A DNA stretch of 52,408 nt from NCBI RefSeq assembly GCF_002252625.1, contig NZ_NQKW01000020.1:1-52408 (forward strand), in the 5' to 3' direction. This stretch comes from Synechococcus sp. 1G10. Its GTDB lineage: Bacteria > Cyanobacteriota > Cyanobacteriia > PCC-6307 > Cyanobiaceae. The translations under genes were made by a program, and so were the position numbers. Shown piece after piece: positions 10,687 to 21,406 of this stretch; the first letter of the stretch is position 1; the number at the start of each line of letters is the position of its first letter. The notes under the pieces were generated by a model that was given only the letters and a program-made list of their open reading frames with translations, did no database searches and had not been told where the DNA came from.

Positions 10687-10739
10687 GCCATCCAGCGGAG
10701 GTCCAGTCAGCTGTTGCTGACGGAGGACGGCTGGATGGC
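10687..10739. repeat. Long imperfect hairpin downstream of the cpcG terminator
   Basis: Outer arms GCCATCCAGC (10687-10696) and GCTGGATGGC (10730-10739) are a perfect 10-bp pair. Inside, GTCC pairs with GGAC and GTCAGC (10706-10711) pairs with GCTGAC (10716-10721) around a TGTT tetraloop. About 20 of 24 positions per arm can pair. It starts only 5 nt after the terminator T-run and ends 53 nt before the next gene. No T-run follows, so it is not a standard terminator. It could be a REP-like or MITE-like element, a small RNA or a 5' leader structure. Confidence 0.6.
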
Positions 10740-10792
10740 TGAGATCAGCAGGATTGACCCCAAACTGATCCCAAACGAAATCCGGAGAAACG

Positions 10793-11935
10793 GTGACTCA
10801 GGCTCTCTCGTCCTTAGCTCGCATGACCCTGCGTCAGCTCCGCCAGATCGCCAGCGACCTCGGTGTGAGCCTCTACAGCCGCAAAACCAAGGAGGAGCTG
10901 CTGAACGAGATCCAGAGCTCCAAGGGCGAAGGGGAACGATCTCTCAGCGAGCCAGTGATGCCAACTGGCGCCTCCGCGCCAAGCCTGGAGATCCTGGAGG
11001 CAGGCTTCACTGCAGCGCCGCGGCCAGAGGCTGAAACCAAGGTTGTGTTCCTGCCAAGGGATCCCCAGTGGGCTTATGTCTTCTGGGAAATCGCCGAAGC
11101 CGATCGCATCAAGGCCATCGAGGACGGTGCTGGCCAGCTCTGCCTTCGTGTCGCCGATGTGACCGGATTGCCATCCGGCGCGGCTCACCCACACACGCTC
11201 CAGGAGGTTCCCGTCGACAGCCATGCCACCGAGTGGTACCTGCCCGTTCCCCTGAGCGACCGCGATTACCGTGTGGAGCTGGGGTACCGCAAGCACGGTG
11301 GTGGCTGGCTCTCCCTGGGTTTCTCAGCCATAGCCCGGGTACCTTCCCTGCATCCCAGCGAGCAGATCCTCGATCAGTTCGTCCCCTTCTCGCTTGAAGC
11401 GGCCCCCAGCGACACAACCCTGGCCACCTCCTATCCCCAGAGCGGTCCCCACGCGGCCCCAGGAGTCGACAGTGGCCTGCATGAGCGCCTCTATCAGACC
11501 GCCACAGTGCGCTGGAAGCATTTCGGCCGCGGTTCCGAAGCCTTCCATGAGCTCGAAGACTCTGACTCCGCCGCAGGCCTGCGCAGTCTCCACGATTCAG
11601 GAATCGGCCTCTGGGCCAGTGGCCGCAACGAATCAGGTATCGGTGGTGTGGCGCCCCGCCAGCGTTCCTTCTGGCTTGTGGCCGATGCCGAGCTGATCGT
11701 CTATGGCGCCACCGATCCGACCGCCAAACTCACGATCGGCGATGAAGCCGTGCCCCTCTCTCCCGACGGCACCTTCCGCGTGCAGGTGCCCTTCCGCGAC
11801 GGCCAGCAGCTCTATCCCATCCAGGCAGTGGCCGCCGATGGCGAGCAGAAGCGCAGCATCACCCTCAAGTTCGAGCGCACCACCCCTGAAGACCACAGCA
11901 ATCCCGCCAGCCAAGCTGTGGCGGAATGGTTCTGA
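10793..11935 (+). CDS. DUF4912-domain protein with SAP/Rho-like N-terminus
   Basis: A 380-residue protein. Residues about 8-42 (LARMTLRQLRQIASDLGVSLYSRKTKEEL) resemble a SAP/Rho-N nucleic-acid-binding helical hairpin. A DUF4912 domain follows at about 80-195, with the block VVFLPRDPQWAYVFWEI. The C-terminal ~120 residues contain a further beta-rich part (FWLVADAELIVYGATDPTAKLTIGDEAVPLSPDGTFRVQ). The start is a GTG at 10793 with GGAG upstream. Function is unknown; binding to nucleic acid or carbohydrate is inference. It overlaps the following small gene. Confidence 0.8.
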   Translation: MTQALSSLARMTLRQLRQIASDLGVSLYSRKTKEELLNEIQSSKGEGERSLSEPVMPTGASAPSLEILEAGFTAAPRPEAETKVVFLPRDPQWAYVFWEIAEADRIKAIEDGAGQLCLRVADVTGLPSGAAHPHTLQEVPVDSHATEWYLPVPLSDRDYRVELGYRKHGGGWLSLGFSAIARVPSLHPSEQILDQFVPFSLEAAPSDTTLATSYPQSGPHAAPGVDSGLHERLYQTATVRWKHFGRGSEAFHELEDSDSAAGLRSLHDSGIGLWASGRNESGIGGVAPRQRSFWLVADAELIVYGATDPTAKLTIGDEAVPLSPDGTFRVQVPFRDGQQLYPIQAVAADGEQKRSITLKFERTTPEDHSNPASQAVAEWF

Positions 11936-12108
11936 TGCGCACCTTCGTCGCCCTCACCCCCCTGGCCGGCACGCTCGCCCTGCCTTTCCTGGTGCCAGTG
12001 CTGATGGTCAAAGTGGGCATCGGCACGGCCGTGGGCATGGCCGTCCTTGTGAGCACCCTCTGGTTCGTTGTGATGCTGCGCACCGCTGAGATGCCAGGCC
12101 ACCACTGA
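11935..12108 (+). CDS. Small two-helix membrane protein
   Basis: A 57-residue protein that is almost entirely hydrophobic, with two predicted membrane helices (residues about 5-24 and 29-48) and a His-containing C-terminus (EMPGHH). The ATG at 11935 overlaps the DUF4912 stop by 1 nt (TGATG); another ATG at 11926 would add three residues. Coupling suggests that the two proteins are made together. I do not recognise the family. Confidence 0.6.
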   Translation: MRTFVALTPLAGTLALPFLVPVLMVKVGIGTAVGMAVLVSTLWFVVMLRTAEMPGHH

Positions 12109-12120
12109 GGCCAGACCAAC

Positions 12121-12137
12121 TTCCCCATAGCGGGGAA
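12121..12137 (+). other. Short hairpin before the PLD gene
   Basis: Perfect 6-bp arms TTCCCC and GGGGAA with a 5-nt loop lie between the small membrane protein and the phospholipase gene. There is no T-run, so this is a weak terminator or leader structure at best. Confidence 0.35.
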
Positions 12138-12165
12138 TGCTCAGGGCAGTCGCAACGCGCCGTCC

Positions 12166-13626
12166 GTGAGCCCCCTGTCAGACGTCCTACCCGCCAACCA
12201 GGCACGGGCGGTCGCCCTGATCTCCTGCCTTTCCGCGCTCGGTCTTGGCGGTTGCTCCGCCACCGCCCGCATCCTGGGCTCCCCCCCGCCGGATCTGCCC
12301 CTGCCGGCAGGGGTGGAGGTGGCCTTCAATCATCGCGGCGACCGCCACTACCGCAGTCCGATCAGCGGCGAGCGCCGCAGCGGCGACAACCTTGAGCAGT
12401 TCCTGCTCGAGACGATCGAGCGGGCCGAGAGCGACATCCTGGTGGCCGTGCAGGAACTCTCCCTGCCCAGGGTTGCCGAAGCCCTGGTGGAGCGCAAGCG
12501 GCGGGGGGTGCGCGTCCTCGTGATCCTCGAGAACACCTACAGCACTCCCTTCAGTGAGCAGCTGCCAGCGGGGCTGAGTTCTCACCAGCTCGGGCGCCAC
12601 CGCCAGCTGCTGGCCCTGGCCGACACCAACCGCGACGGACACCTGAGCGCCAGCGAGCGCGACCGGGGCGATGCCGTCCGCATCCTGCAACGGGGTGGCA
12701 TTCCCCTGATCGACGACACCGCCGACGGCAGTGCGGGCAGCGGTCTGATGCACCACAAATTCATGGTGGTGGACCAGCGCTGGGTCGTGACAGGCTCCAC
12801 CAATTTCACCCCCTCCTGCGTCCACGGCGATCCCGACGACCGCCGCACCCGGGGCAACGTCAACCACCTGCTGCGCTTCGAGAGCCAGGACCTCGCTGCG
12901 CTGTTCAGCAAGGAATTCAACCGGATGTGGGGGGATGGCCCCGGCGGCCTTGCCGACAGCCGCTTCGGCATCGCCAAGCAGGAAGGGCCCGTGCAGGCTG
13001 TGATGGTGGGGCCCACCCGGGTCGAGGTGCTCTTCGCTCCCCACCGCCGCAAGGATCCCAACCATGGCCTTCTGCTGCTCGATCAGCGCCTGGCCCTGGC
13101 CCAGCAACGGCTGGATCTCAGCCTGTTCGTCTTCTCAGCCCAGGGACTGGCCGACCGCCTCGCCGAGCTGCGGCAGCAGGGGGTGGCGATCCGGCTGCTG
13201 GCCGATCCCGGCTTTGCCAGCCGCAGCTTTTCGGAGGTGCTCGATCTGCTGGGGGTCTCGATGCCGGATCGCTTCTGCAAACTGGAGCAGGGCAACAGCC
13301 CCTGGCAGCAACCGATCACCGGGGTAGGCACGCCCCGCCTGGCCCGCGGCGACAAGCTGCACCACAAGTTCGCCGTGGTGGATGGCAAGACCGTGATCAC
13401 CGGTTCGTTCAACTGGAGCCCATCCGCCGCCCACGGCAACGATGAAACCCTGATGATCGTGGAGTCGCCCCAGCTGGCAGCCCACTTCAGCCGTGAACAA
13501 GACCGGATGTGGCAGGGAGCGGAGCTGGGAATCACGTCCCGGCTGCGGCGCAAGCTGGAGCGGACCCGCCAGACCTGCGGCCAAGGCACACCGCGGCCAC
13601 TGGCCGCCACAGCGCAGCAGCCATGA
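12166..13626 (+). CDS. Phospholipase D-like lipoprotein with an EF-hand loop
   Basis: A 486-residue PLD-superfamily protein. A signal peptide ends in a lipobox-like LGGC with Cys30, so the mature protein is probably a lipoprotein. The two HKD motifs are HHKFMVVD (His196-Asp203) and HHKFAVVD (His399-Asp406), each followed by a TGS-N segment. Between the first strand region and HKD1 lies a textbook EF-hand calcium loop, DTNRDGHLSASE (residues 153-164). The enzyme probably cleaves phosphodiesters (phospholipid or nucleic acid) in the envelope, perhaps with Ca2+ control. The start is GTG. Its stop overlaps the next start (ATGA). Confidence 0.88.
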   Translation: MSPLSDVLPANQARAVALISCLSALGLGGCSATARILGSPPPDLPLPAGVEVAFNHRGDRHYRSPISGERRSGDNLEQFLLETIERAESDILVAVQELSLPRVAEALVERKRRGVRVLVILENTYSTPFSEQLPAGLSSHQLGRHRQLLALADTNRDGHLSASERDRGDAVRILQRGGIPLIDDTADGSAGSGLMHHKFMVVDQRWVVTGSTNFTPSCVHGDPDDRRTRGNVNHLLRFESQDLAALFSKEFNRMWGDGPGGLADSRFGIAKQEGPVQAVMVGPTRVEVLFAPHRRKDPNHGLLLLDQRLALAQQRLDLSLFVFSAQGLADRLAELRQQGVAIRLLADPGFASRSFSEVLDLLGVSMPDRFCKLEQGNSPWQQPITGVGTPRLARGDKLHHKFAVVDGKTVITGSFNWSPSAAHGNDETLMIVESPQLAAHFSREQDRMWQGAELGITSRLRRKLERTRQTCGQGTPRPLAATAQQP

Positions 13627-14840
13627 CCACAGCCCCAGACTCCCAGCCCGTCGTGATCGTGGGGGCTGGCCCCGCGGGAACGTCGCTGGCGATGCTGCTG
13701 GCTGAGCGGGGGGTGACGGTGACTCTGGTGGAAGCAGCGCGGGATTTCCAACGCCAGTTCCGGGGCGAGGGGCTGATGCCATCGGGCCTGGCGGCTCTGG
13801 AGGCCATGGGTTGCGGCCCCTTGCTGGCCCGCCTGCCCCAGCGGCCCCTGAGCGCCTGGTCGTTCCAGCTGCACCGCCGGGAGCTGTTCAGGGTCGAGGA
13901 ACCGCTGGAGGGCCAGCGACCCTGCACGCTGATCTCTCAGCCGGCGCTGCTGGAGGGCCTGCTGGAGCGGGCCAGCCGCGCCAGCGGCTTCCAATGGAGG
14001 CAGGGTCTGGCGGTGGTGGATCTGATCGAGGCCGAGGGCCGCATCGCCGGGGTCGTGCTCAGCGATGGAAGCCGGCTTGCGGCATCCCTGGTGGTAGCCA
14101 GCGACGGCCGCTCCTCGCTGGTACGGCAGCGCTCGGGCCTGGAGCTCGAGCGCCAGAGCAGCCCCATCGACCTGCTCTGGTTCCGCCTTCCCAGCCACCC
14201 GCGCTTTGAGAGCGACAACGTCTTCACCATGCTGCTGGGTGAAGACGGGAGTGCCTGCAGCATTTTTCATGGCGCCCTGCCTGGGGAGCTGCAGCTGGGC
14301 TGGGTGCTCAGCCCTGGCGAGCGGATCGAGCGCAGCCCCCAGGCCTGGGGCGAAGCTTTTGCGGCCATGGCCCCCGACTGGCTGGCCGATCACCTGCGCC
14401 AGGTGGCCGCAGCGATCAGCGCACCGCTGAAGCTCTCGGTTCAGGTGGGCTGCTGCCGCCGCTGGCACCGCCCCGGCCTGCTGCTGCTGGGCGATGCCGC
14501 CCACCCGATGAGTCCGATCCGGGCCCAGGGGATCAACATGGCCCTGCGCGACGCGGTCGTGGCCGCCAACCAGCTCCTCGCCCCCCTGATGGCAGGAAAT
14601 ACCGCAGCCATCGACGCCAGCCTGGAGCAGATCCAGGCCGAGCGCTTGCCGGAGATCCAGCGAGCCCAGACCCTGCAGCAGCAGGAGGCACGCCAGGCCC
14701 AGCTGCTGCGTCGATCGCCCCTGCTGCGCCGTGCTCTGGTGCAGCTGGCTCCATGGCTGGGGGAGCACATCGGACACTCCTGGCGGCAGCGCCAGATACC
14801 CCTGCGGCAGGGTCTGGCCACGGTTCAGCTCACGGTATGA
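13623..14840 (+). CDS. FAD-dependent monooxygenase/oxidoreductase (UbiH/PHBH-like)
   Basis: A 405-residue flavoprotein. The dinucleotide-binding GAGPAG is at residues 14-19, the DG motif (VVASDGRSSLVR) at 157-168 and the second FAD motif (GDAAHPMSP) at 290-298. This three-motif set defines the aromatic-hydroxylase group of flavin monooxygenases. No membrane segment is seen. The ATG at 13623 overlaps the PLD stop by 4 nt, so the two form an operon. The substrate is unknown; quinones, carotenoid-like or aromatic compounds are possible. Confidence 0.88.
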   Translation: MTTAPDSQPVVIVGAGPAGTSLAMLLAERGVTVTLVEAARDFQRQFRGEGLMPSGLAALEAMGCGPLLARLPQRPLSAWSFQLHRRELFRVEEPLEGQRPCTLISQPALLEGLLERASRASGFQWRQGLAVVDLIEAEGRIAGVVLSDGSRLAASLVVASDGRSSLVRQRSGLELERQSSPIDLLWFRLPSHPRFESDNVFTMLLGEDGSACSIFHGALPGELQLGWVLSPGERIERSPQAWGEAFAAMAPDWLADHLRQVAAAISAPLKLSVQVGCCRRWHRPGLLLLGDAAHPMSPIRAQGINMALRDAVVAANQLLAPLMAGNTAAIDASLEQIQAERLPEIQRAQTLQQQEARQAQLLRRSPLLRRALVQLAPWLGEHIGHSWRQRQIPLRQGLATVQLTV

Positions 14841-14849
14841 GCCGCCGCC

Positions 14850-15368
14850 ATGATGAGACGTAGTTGCTGCCGTGCATTGATGGCCCGATCAAGCCTTGCC
14901 GCCACGCTGTTGAGCGCCGTGATGCTCGCTGCGCCCGGCCTCGGCTGGAGCCCTGCCGAGGCCAACGACAGCCTGGCCATCTACCCGAGTAGTGAGACCC
15001 TGCGCCGGGTGCAACTGGCCGCCCTCGACTGCGGCAGGGAGAACAGTTCCGCCACCTGTGATCGGGCCCGCAAGCTGGCGGATCCACTGATGGATCACCC
15101 CCTTCTCTCAGGCTTCTGCAAGGACGCCCTCTGGGGAGTGGTGCAGATCGCCGTGACAGACCCCAGCAACAGCCTCAATCGGCGGGACGGCATAAATGCC
15201 GCTGCGGACCGGGTGGTCAGCAGCTGCCGGCCGGTGAGCAAGCCCGTAGCCAAGGACGGGGCCGGCGGCGCAGGTGGGCCTGGATCCGCAGCCAGTGGTG
15301 CGCCAGGGGGCTCGGGTGGCGCTCGACCATCCGGTTCTGGCTTCGGGTTTGGATCAGGCGGCCGCTGA
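14850..15368 (+). CDS. Secreted Cys-containing protein with Gly/Ser-rich tail
   Basis: A 172-residue hypothetical protein. An N-terminal signal peptide is visible (Arg-rich start, then a hydrophobic core LAATLLSAVMLAAPGLGW, cleavage near AEA/N39). The mature part up to residue ~127 is helical and carries four cysteines, the first two in LDCGRENSSATC. Residues about 135-172 are a low-complexity Gly/Ser/Pro tail. It starts 9 nt after the monooxygenase and probably belongs to the same operon. Function unknown. Confidence 0.65.
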   Translation: MMRRSCCRALMARSSLAATLLSAVMLAAPGLGWSPAEANDSLAIYPSSETLRRVQLAALDCGRENSSATCDRARKLADPLMDHPLLSGFCKDALWGVVQIAVTDPSNSLNRRDGINAAADRVVSSCRPVSKPVAKDGAGGAGGPGSAASGAPGGSGGARPSGSGFGFGSGGR

Positions 15369-15400
15369 GTGGCGGTCCAAGCCAAGTGGCCGCTCAGTGC

Positions 15401-15775
15401 TCAGGGGGTTGTGGCCAGGGGCGTATCCGAGAGCTTCAGCAACTCCTGGGAGGTGCGCTCCATGAAATCCATCGACCAGCCGGTGGTCACTGCCGCCTGA
15501 TTGGCCAACTGACAGATGGGTGAGCGATCGCCAACGGCCTCACAGCTGGAGGAGAGGCTGAGCAGGGCATTGGTGAGCTTGCCGGTGAGGCAGCTTGAGG
15601 TGCCTGATTTCTCGAGAACGGCCGTAGCCGCTTCCCGGGTCACACTGATGGCCTGGGCCATCGGCTTGGCCGGCGCAGCGCCTACCACTCCGGCCTGGAC
15701 GGGAGCAAGGCTGAGGGCCACCAGGGACAGCAGTAGCCCCTGGATCCTGCTCGAGCGGGAGGAAGGGAAGACCAT
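15401..15775 (-). CDS. Small secreted Cys-containing protein
   Basis: A 124-residue hypothetical protein with a clear signal peptide (SSRSSRIQGLLLSLVALSLAPVQA). The mature part is helical with three cysteines (SSCL, SSCEAV, SPICQLA). The ATG at 15775 is preferred over upstream starts that read into the pgm leader, because it puts the signal peptide at the terminus. It converges with the preceding secreted protein gene, 32 nt apart. Function unknown. Confidence 0.65.
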   Translation of the reverse strand: MVFPSSRSSRIQGLLLSLVALSLAPVQAGVVGAAPAKPMAQAISVTREAATAVLEKSGTSSCLTGKLTNALLSLSSSCEAVGDRSPICQLANQAAVTTGWSMDFMERTSQELLKLSDTPLATTP

Positions 15776-15797
15776 CGGCGTGGAGATCAGGCAATGA

Positions 15798-17573
<1,776 letters not shown>

Positions 17574-17805
17574 CAGCCTTGCTCTGGCCTTGGCCCTGGC
17601 CTGGCTCGCCGCGGCGGGTGAGGCGGTGGCGCCGGAGCGCAGCCAGCCAGCGAGATCAGAGCCAGCAGGGAGGAGGACGCCTGAACGGGGATGGGTTGCC
17701 GCAGGGGGCCAGTCACTAGTGCGATACAGGCTGGCTCATCAAAGCTGACCTCTCCACGTCTGCCAGCGAAGCGCTGGGAAGAAGACGTTCCGACAAGGAA
17801 GAAGA

Positions 17806-18087
17806 TCAGGGGCGCTCCCGGCTGCGTCCGCCTCGCGACCACTTCTGGTGGTAGGCAGGATCGGGGTTGGAGACCTGCAGCTGGCGCACCGTCTCCAGGG
17901 TGAGGCCGGCAAAGGCCCCAAAGGCACAGAAGATTCCGAAGAAGAGGGCAAAGGTGCGCGGGCTCACCTCCACCGGCGTGTGGGTCACCACCGCATGCAG
18001 CATCACGGCCAGGGAGGCCCCCAGCCCAGCTCCGATCAGTCCGGCCAGCAGAATCCTGCTCCCCCGCAGCGGGGCCTGGGGGGCCAT
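17806..18087 (-). CDS. Small membrane protein downstream of RND pump
   Basis: A 93-residue protein with two membrane helices (about residues 11-33 and 45-63) and a basic C-terminal tail (WSRGGRSRERP). Its ATG overlaps the stop of the RND transporter gene by 1 nt, so it is the third gene of the pump operon. I do not recognise a family; an accessory subunit of the pump is possible from position only. Confidence 0.65.
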   Translation of the reverse strand: MAPQAPLRGSRILLAGLIGAGLGASLAVMLHAVVTHTPVEVSPRTFALFFGIFCAFGAFAGLTLETVRQLQVSNPDPAYHQKWSRGGRSRERP

Positions 18088-21000
18088 CAGGGGGAGGCTC
18101 CTTCGATCGCCACAGCCTCAGCTCCCTCCTCCGGCGGAGCGGAAGGGGGCGGCACCAACTGCTTCATCACCACGTAGAACACCGGCACCACCAGCAGCGA
18201 GAGGATCGTGGCCACCAGCAGGCCGCCGAACACCACCGTGCCGAGGGAGGCCTGGCTGCGGGCTCCGGCACCAACCGCCAGCACCAGGGGCAGGAAGCCG
18301 AACAGCGAGGAGATGGCCGTCATGATGATTGGCCGCAGGCGGGAGCGGGCCGCCTCCCGGGCCGCCTCCAGGGCGCTGGCGCCGGCGGCCATGCGCTGGT
18401 TGGCGAGATCGACGATCAGGATCCCGTTCTTGGCCGCCAGGCCGATCAGCATGACCAGGCCCACCTGGGCGTAGATGTTGAGCTCGTAGCCGCGGGCGCC
18501 CAGGAACGCCAGGGCTCCGAGCATGGCGGTGGGCACCGTCATCAGGATGATCAGCGGATCGCTGTAGCTCTCGTACTGGGCCGCCAGCACCAGGTAAACC
18601 ACAAGAATCCCGAGGGCGAAGATCACCACCGCCAGGGCACCGGCGTTCACCTCCTCCCGGGCGATGCCGGTCCAGTCGTAGCCGATGCCAGGCACATCAA
18701 GGCTCTTGAACAGCCCCAGGATGCCCTTGATCGCCTGGCCCGAGCTGCGCCCCGGGCCCGCCGAGCCCTCCACCCGGATGGCGCGGAAGAGGTTGAAGCG
18801 GGGAATGATCGAGGGGCCGGTGACCGGCTCAACCGTGATCACCTCGGCCAGCGGCACCGACTCACCCTTGGCATTGGTGAGAAAGATGGCCTTCAGCCGC
18901 TGTGGGGTTGCACGGAAGGGTCCATCCGCCTGGACATACACCCGCCGCACCCTTCCCTCCTGGAAGGTGTCGTTGACGTAGGCGCCACCGAAATAGAAGC
19001 TGAACACCCGCATCGCCTGGCCGTAGTCGAGGCCGAGGGTGGCGAGCCGGTCACGGTCGACCGTGACGGCCAGCTGGGGTGACTCGGCACTGAACTGGGT
19101 GAACACGCGGCTGAACAGGGGCCGGCCATCCGGCCGTGCCTGGTTGGCCTCGCCAATCAGCTGGCCTGCCACCCCGGCGAACTGGGGCAGGTTGAGGGCG
19201 CCACCGCTCTGATCAAGCAGCTGGAACTCGAAGCCGCCCGAGGCTCCATAGCCGGGAATCGAGGGGGGCTCCACCACGAACACCCGGGCCCCATCGATCA
19301 CCGAGAGCTTGCGGTTCAGCCGCTCCACGATCGCGTTCACCGACTGGTCCGCATCGCCGCGGTCATCCCAATTTTTGGTGCCGAAGAAAAACAGGCCGCG
19401 GTTGGGCGCATTGCCATCGAGGCTGGCGCCGCTGAAGATCGCCGCCGAACTGATGTCGCTCTCGCTGCGCAGGATCTCCGCCACCCGGGCATTGATGCGG
19501 CGGGTGTTCTGCTCCGAGGTGCCGTCGGGGGCCTGCACGAAGCCGATGGCATAACCCTGATCCTCCACCGGCACGAACCCCGACGGGATGGCATTGAACG
19601 CCACACCGGTGAGCACCACCCCCCCCAAGAGCAGGGCCATCACCAGCTTGCGACGGCCCAGGACCCAGGCCAGAGCACCGTTGTAGCGCTCTTCAAAGCC
19701 GCCATAGAAACGGTTGAACCCCCTGAAGATCGAGGGGGTGAACCAGCCCAGGGCCAGGCCCAACAGGCCGAACAGCAACATCGGCAGGGGCCTGGTGAGG
19801 CTTCCGCTCCTGAGCAGGCCATAGATGGCCCCGATCACCACACCGCCGATGGCATAGATCCGGCGGGTCGGCGGCGGACTCTCGCGGGCCAGCAGCAGGG
19901 CTGAAAGCATCGGCGAGAAGGTGAGGGCGTTGAAGGTGGAGATCGCCACCGAAAAGATGATCGTGGCGGCGAACTGCTTGTAGATCGTGCCGGTGGCACC
20001 CGGGAAGAACAGCACCGGCAGAAACACCGCAAACAGCACCAGGGAAGTGGCGATCACGGCACCGAACAGTTCGTTCATGGTGGCCGTGGCGGCCGCCACG
20101 GCCGAGAGCCCCTCCTTCTTTTTGGTTGAGGTGTCCTCGATCACGGTGATGGCGTCATCCACCACCAGGCCCGTGGCCAGCACCAGCCCGAACAGGGTGA
20201 GCTGGTTGAGGGAGAAACCGAAAGCCTTCACGAAGGCGAAGGTGCCCACCAGGGCCACGGGGATGGCGATACCGGGAACCAGGGTGGCCTTCCAGTCCTG
20301 CAGGAACAGAAAGAGGATGAGCACCACCAGCAGTACGGCGTCCCGCAAGGAACCCGTCACCCCCTCGATCGAAGCATTGATGAAGTCGGTGTTGTCATAG
20401 ATGATCTCCTTGCGAATCCCCGGCGGCAGGGTGGCCACGAAGGTGTCGATCACCTCCTTGACCCCGTCAGACACCTCCAGGGCATTGCTGCCGCTGAGCT
20501 GATAAACCGCCAGGCCCACCGAAGGGACGCCACGCAGGTCGGTGGCCCCCACATCAAAACTTTCACCCCCCAGTTCCACCCGGCCCACGTCGCTCAGACG
20601 GATCAGCCCCCCATCCGGGGTGGTGCTCAGAATCAACCGCTCGAATTCCTGGCTGGTGCGCAACCTTCCCTGCAACTGCACCGTGAAGGTGAACAGCTGG
20701 CCATCGGGCGCGGGCGCCCCGCCCACCCGGCCGGCCGGCACCAGGCGGTTCTGGGAACTGAGGGCGGCCACCACGTCGGCGGAGGTGAGCTTGTTGGCGG
20801 CCAGCCGGTCGGGGTCAAGCCAGAGACGGATCGCCAGTTGCCGGTTGCCGAAATAGGCGATGTCTCCGACCCCCCGCACCCGGCGCAGCGCATCGGTGAG
20901 TCCCTGATCGAGCAGGCCGCTGATCGTCTCGATGCTGAAGGGGTTGGCCGGGTCTTCACTGACGAAGTTGGCCACCAGCAGGATCGAAGTGGAGGCCTGG

Positions 21001-21395
21001 TTGACCACCACCCCCGACTGACGCACTTCTTCGGGCAACTGGGGCTGGGCCAGGGCCACCCGGTTCTGCACGTTCACCTGGTTGATGTCACCGTCGGTGC
21101 CGCTGGCGAAGGAGACCGTGATGGCGCTGGTGCCGTCGGCGGAACTGTTAGAGCTGATGAACTCCATGTTCTGAACGCCGTTGATCTGCTGCTCCAGCAC
21201 GGCGGTGACCCCCTGCTCGACGCTGAGGGCATCGGCGCCATTGTAGCGAGCCGTGACCCGCACGGTGGGCGGGGCGATGTCCGGCAGGTTCTCGACAGGC
21301 AGCAGCGGGATGGCGATCAGACCGGCGAACACGATCAGCAGGCTGCACACCACGGTGAGCACCGGCCGGGTGATGAAATTGTCAGAAGCGGACAT
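18087..21395 (-). CDS. RND efflux transporter, AcrB/HAE1 family
   Basis: A 1102-residue inner-membrane proton-driven pump subunit, slightly longer than AcrB. The family start (NFITRPVLTVVCSLLIVFAG), the DIAPPTVRVTA and VEQGVTAVLEQQINGV blocks and the twelve-helix layout are clear. The proton-relay aspartates are in LVVDDAITVIED and the matching lysine in GLAAKNGILIVD. Substrates are probably hydrophobic compounds exported with the HlyD-type adaptor encoded 11 nt upstream. No outer-membrane TolC-like gene is in the window. Confidence 0.95.
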   Translation of the reverse strand: MSASDNFITRPVLTVVCSLLIVFAGLIAIPLLPVENLPDIAPPTVRVTARYNGADALSVEQGVTAVLEQQINGVQNMEFISSNSSADGTSAITVSFASGTDGDINQVNVQNRVALAQPQLPEEVRQSGVVVNQASTSILLVANFVSEDPANPFSIETISGLLDQGLTDALRRVRGVGDIAYFGNRQLAIRLWLDPDRLAANKLTSADVVAALSSQNRLVPAGRVGGAPAPDGQLFTFTVQLQGRLRTSQEFERLILSTTPDGGLIRLSDVGRVELGGESFDVGATDLRGVPSVGLAVYQLSGSNALEVSDGVKEVIDTFVATLPPGIRKEIIYDNTDFINASIEGVTGSLRDAVLLVVLILFLFLQDWKATLVPGIAIPVALVGTFAFVKAFGFSLNQLTLFGLVLATGLVVDDAITVIEDTSTKKKEGLSAVAAATATMNELFGAVIATSLVLFAVFLPVLFFPGATGTIYKQFAATIIFSVAISTFNALTFSPMLSALLLARESPPPTRRIYAIGGVVIGAIYGLLRSGSLTRPLPMLLFGLLGLALGWFTPSIFRGFNRFYGGFEERYNGALAWVLGRRKLVMALLLGGVVLTGVAFNAIPSGFVPVEDQGYAIGFVQAPDGTSEQNTRRINARVAEILRSESDISSAAIFSGASLDGNAPNRGLFFFGTKNWDDRGDADQSVNAIVERLNRKLSVIDGARVFVVEPPSIPGYGASGGFEFQLLDQSGGALNLPQFAGVAGQLIGEANQARPDGRPLFSRVFTQFSAESPQLAVTVDRDRLATLGLDYGQAMRVFSFYFGGAYVNDTFQEGRVRRVYVQADGPFRATPQRLKAIFLTNAKGESVPLAEVITVEPVTGPSIIPRFNLFRAIRVEGSAGPGRSSGQAIKGILGLFKSLDVPGIGYDWTGIAREEVNAGALAVVIFALGILVVYLVLAAQYESYSDPLIILMTVPTAMLGALAFLGARGYELNIYAQVGLVMLIGLAAKNGILIVDLANQRMAAGASALEAAREAARSRLRPIIMTAISSLFGFLPLVLAVGAGARSQASLGTVVFGGLLVATILSLLVVPVFYVVMKQLVPPPSAPPEEGAEAVAIEGASP

Positions 21396-21406
21396 CTGGC
21401 GATTCC

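Noticed and set aside
13083-14777. 564-residue minus-strand frame over the PLD and monooxygenase genes
   Set aside because: It spans two clear genes on the other strand and contains only low-complexity Gln/Ala/Gly-rich sequence.
17574-17805. Lipoprotein-like segment (LISLAGC) on the minus strand after pgm
   Set aside because: It has no proper start, runs into pgm and is followed by Pro/Arg-rich sequence; likely chance.
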